Shown here one piece after another: positions 51,211 to 51,467 of a stretch of 51,467 bases of DNA. Each line of letters opens with the position of its first letter. Position 1 is the stretch's first letter. This DNA is from Actinomycetota bacterium (GTDB taxonomy: Bacteria; Actinomycetota; Geothermincolia; Geothermincolales; RBG-13-55-18), in NCBI GenBank assembly GCA_016931915.1, contig JAFGDU010000091.1:1-51467 (forward strand), read 5' to 3'. The notes beneath the pieces are model-generated. The model had not been told where the DNA came from, made no database searches, and saw nothing but the letters and a program-made list of their open reading frames with translations. The position numbers and the translations under genes are program-made.

Positions 51211-51467
51211 TTAGAACTTGCCCATGAGCAGGCGGCTGATGATCATCTTCTGGATCTCGGAGGTGCCGGCGCCGATGGTCCCCAGCTTGGCGTCGCGCAG
51301 CGTGCGCTCCACCGGGTACTCCCGGATGTAGCCGTAGCCGCCGAAGATCTGCACCGCCTCGTTGGCCACCTTGACGCCGTTCTCGGTGACGCTGAGCTTG
51401 CACACGCAGGCCTCCAGCATGGCCGGTATGCCCTGGTCCTTCATCCAGGCCACGCGGTAGACCAGCA
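51211..51467 (-). CDS. Acyl-CoA dehydrogenase, C-terminal fragment
   Basis: Only the last 84 codons or so lie in the window; the gene continues past the right edge. The C-terminal signature is complete: IFGGYGYIREYPVERTLRD then GTIGAGTSEIQKMI. The IGAGTSEI form, with Ala where the medium-chain enzymes have Glu, is that of isovaleryl-CoA and related dehydrogenases, where the base is elsewhere. It is the upstream neighbour of the MoaD-like gene and in the same orientation. Confidence 0.92.
   Translation of the reverse strand, partial: LVYRVAWMKDQGIPAMLEACVCKLSVTENGVKVANEAVQIFGGYGYIREYPVERTLRDAKLGTIGAGTSEIQKMIISRLLMGKF

Noticed and set aside
1..51467. tRNA, rRNA and CRISPR
   Set aside because: I saw no T-loop/acceptor pattern, no rRNA sequence and no regularly spaced direct repeats with unique spacers.

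Overview
The window is high-GC, densely coded bacterial DNA with leaderless-looking short gaps, strong Shine-Dalgarno sites and frequent TTG/GTG starts. The gene set points to an anaerobe that uses the Wood-Ljungdahl pathway, conserves energy with an Rnf complex and carries glycyl-radical chemistry. A methyltransferase / GH57 branching enzyme / GT4 block matches the order of the mycobacterial Rv3030-Rv3031-Rv3032 locus. That makes a deep-branching anaerobic actinobacterium the best guess, but it is an inference from gene content, not a phylogeny.

Region 1 (1-8050, minus strand) is a Wood-Ljungdahl operon read from a recognisable promoter near 8035: fhs, the reductive activator of the corrinoid protein (RACo), cooC, fchA, folD, acsD and the first codons of a CODH catalytic subunit. 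FolD lacks the cyclohydrolase lysine and glutamine and sits next to a separate FchA, so the cyclohydrolase and dehydrogenase steps are probably split between two proteins. Region 2 (8250-21050) holds a small DUF2267-like gene, a hydrolase, an FAD desaturase-like enzyme, an isochorismatase-family hydrolase, a 54-residue membrane peptide, the alpha-glucan block, an ADP-forming acyl-CoA synthetase alpha-type protein, methyltransferases, GalT and a hexapeptide acyltransferase.

Region 3 (21050-26210) is an intact IS110-family element beside a palindromic repeat, then a five-gene transport operon: NusG-II protein, Gx transporter, two ECF ATPases and EcfT. Region 4 (26210-30540) has small membrane proteins, a metallo-beta-lactamase-fold hydrolase, a solitary pseudopilin, a membrane protein with a degenerate GGDEF domain, and RseC. 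Region 5 (30718-35890) is a complete rnfCDGEAB operon, which would pair with region 1: ferredoxin:NAD+ oxidoreduction coupled to ion pumping alongside acetyl-CoA synthesis.

Region 6 (36014-51467) contains a PlsC-type acyltransferase, two proteins I cannot assign, several FAD enzymes (one geranylgeranyl-reductase-like), a glycyl radical enzyme with its activase and a split-barrel flavoprotein, two acyl-CoA dehydrogenases, a radical SAM protein and a ThiS/MoaD-like protein.

Intergenic spaces carry several families of short palindromic or repeated elements that share a CAGG(T/C)CT core, plus degenerate copies of a GCGAGGAGCGAAGCGACG repeat. I saw no tRNA, rRNA or CRISPR array.
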